From an uncultured Subdoligranulum sp. (GTDB taxonomy: Bacteria; Bacillota_A; Clostridia; Oscillospirales; Ruminococcaceae), in NCBI RefSeq assembly GCF_937890665.1, contig NZ_CALADU010000172.1:1-7538 (forward strand): a stretch of 7,538 nucleotides of DNA, in the 5' to 3' direction. Under the pieces are notes generated by a model. It saw only the letters and a program-made list of their open reading frames with translations. It did no database searches and was not told the DNA's origin. Position 1 is the first letter of the stretch, and every line of letters starts with the position of its first letter. Positions 6,955 through 7,538 of this stretch are shown one piece after another. The translations under genes were made by a program, and so were the position numbers.

Positions 6955-6959
6955 CCTCA
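6955..6959 (-). promoter_or_regulatory. Ribosome binding site of trkH overlapping the trkA stop codon
   Basis: The minus strand reads TGAGG. The trkA stop TGA (6957-6959) supplies part of the Shine-Dalgarno site, which ends 8 bases before the trkH ATG at 6946. This arrangement suggests coupled translation of the two Trk subunits. Confidence 0.6.
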
Positions 6960-7538
6960 CTTTACAATATCCCGCAGCGCATGCAACGTCGTATCGGTGG
7001 TAACGACCACCACATCGTCCCCTTCGGACAGCACATCGTCACCGGAGGGGATCACCGTCTGCCCATTGCGCCGCACAATGCCGACGATGAGCAGCCCGTC
7101 TTTCAGCTGTAAATTCTTTAAGGGGGTACCAATAAACGGCACACCATGCCCCACGTTGAACTCCAGCGCTTCTACGCGGCCCCCTACTAAGCGATGCAGC
7201 GTTTTGATGTTATCGGAATCCAAGCTGTTTTGCATAGCACGAACATACCGAGCAATAGCTTCACTGGTGACTGCTGCCGTCGAAACCACACTGTCCACCA
7301 GATTGTTGGCGGCAGCCAGATCCGCAAACGAGGGACGATTGATCTTGGCCACCACTTTGCAGGAGTTGAACTGGGAGGCATACATCGCCAAGATAATATT
7401 GGTTTCGTCCATGCCGGTCAGCGCCACAAAAGCATCCATCTCGGCAATGCGCTCTTCGCTGAGCAGTTCACTGTCGGCGCCATCCCCGTGGATCACCAAC
7501 ACACCGGGGAATTTTTCGCTCATATCCTGACAGCGCCG
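6957..7538 (-). CDS. trkA: Trk potassium uptake regulatory subunit TrkA, C-terminal part (5' end outside window)
   Basis: TrkA is the peripheral cytoplasmic protein that binds nucleotides and gates TrkH. The frame is open to the window edge (Arg-Arg-Cys-Gln-Asp before the Met at 7523), so that Met is internal. About 193 residues are visible, against roughly 450 for a full TrkA. They begin inside the second Rossmann-type RCK_N domain (VLVIHGDGADSELL, then FVALTGMDETNIILAMYA). VVAKINRPSFADLAA and SEAIARYVRAMQN follow. The last 80 or so residues are an RCK_C domain (VEALEFNVGHGVPFIGTPLKNL, in part, then VIPSGDDVLSEGDDVVVVT). The HGDG...LTGxDExNI wording fits the second half of two-copy TrkA better than single-copy KtrA. 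The first half is needed to prove that. It is the upstream partner of trkH in the same transcript, 10 bases apart. Confidence 0.93.
   Translation of the reverse strand, partial: RRCQDMSEKFPGVLVIHGDGADSELLSEERIAEMDAFVALTGMDETNIILAMYASQFNSCKVVAKINRPSFADLAAANNLVDSVVSTAAVTSEAIARYVRAMQNSLDSDNIKTLHRLVGGRVEALEFNVGHGVPFIGTPLKNLQLKDGLLIVGIVRRNGQTVIPSGDDVLSEGDDVVVVTTDTTLHALRDIVK

Noticed and set aside
1..7538. Mobile elements, CRISPR arrays, tRNA/rRNA genes, riboswitches, attachment sites
   Set aside because: No transposase, integrase or phage protein, no spaced direct repeats, no tRNA-like cloverleaf, and no gap longer than about 80 bases that could hold a riboswitch.

Overview
The window (about 55% G+C by eye) reads as chromosomal DNA of a Gram-positive anaerobe of the class Clostridia. 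The Oscillospiraceae/Ruminococcaceae group (Faecalibacterium, Gemmiger or Subdoligranulum-like) is the best guess. The basis is strong AGGAGG-type ribosome binding sites, a small cytoplasmic GH13 enzyme, and TrkA/TrkH proteins of Clostridia type. The assignment is an inference from sequence style; no marker gene is present.

Left part, plus strand (1-2600): the C-terminal end of the glutamate synthase large subunit (gltB, cut by the window edge) is followed after 15 bases by the complete small subunit gene gltD. Together they make NADPH-dependent glutamate synthase, the GOGAT half of ammonium assimilation. A long G+C-rich hairpin after gltD is flanked by T-runs on both strands, so it probably serves both gltD and the convergent gene beyond it.

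Middle part, minus strand (2624-5381): in transcription order there is a membrane-anchored NodB-type polysaccharide deacetylase, a small multi-pass membrane protein of unknown function, and a cytoplasmic alpha-amylase-family (GH13) glycosidase. A good sigma-A-type promoter (TTGCAA, 17 bases, TATAAT) lies at the 3' end of the deacetylase gene. The membrane protein and the glycosidase therefore probably form their own two-gene unit.

Right part, minus strand (5431-7538): a potassium-uptake operon, trkA (regulatory subunit, cut by the window edge) followed after 10 bases by trkH (channel-forming subunit). It ends in an intrinsic terminator that pairs perfectly only as minus-strand RNA. The trkH reading frame is broken once, near residue 51, most simply explained by one extra base in a run of five C/G at 6792-6796.

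The two points most worth a second look are this trkH frameshift and the missing ordinary start codon of the neighbouring deacetylase. In the latter, a textbook ribosome binding site sits 8 bases before an in-frame ATC. Both places contain short G-runs, so sequencing or assembly error must be excluded first. I found no phage, insertion sequence, CRISPR array, RNA gene or plainly new system; the rest is ordinary core metabolism.
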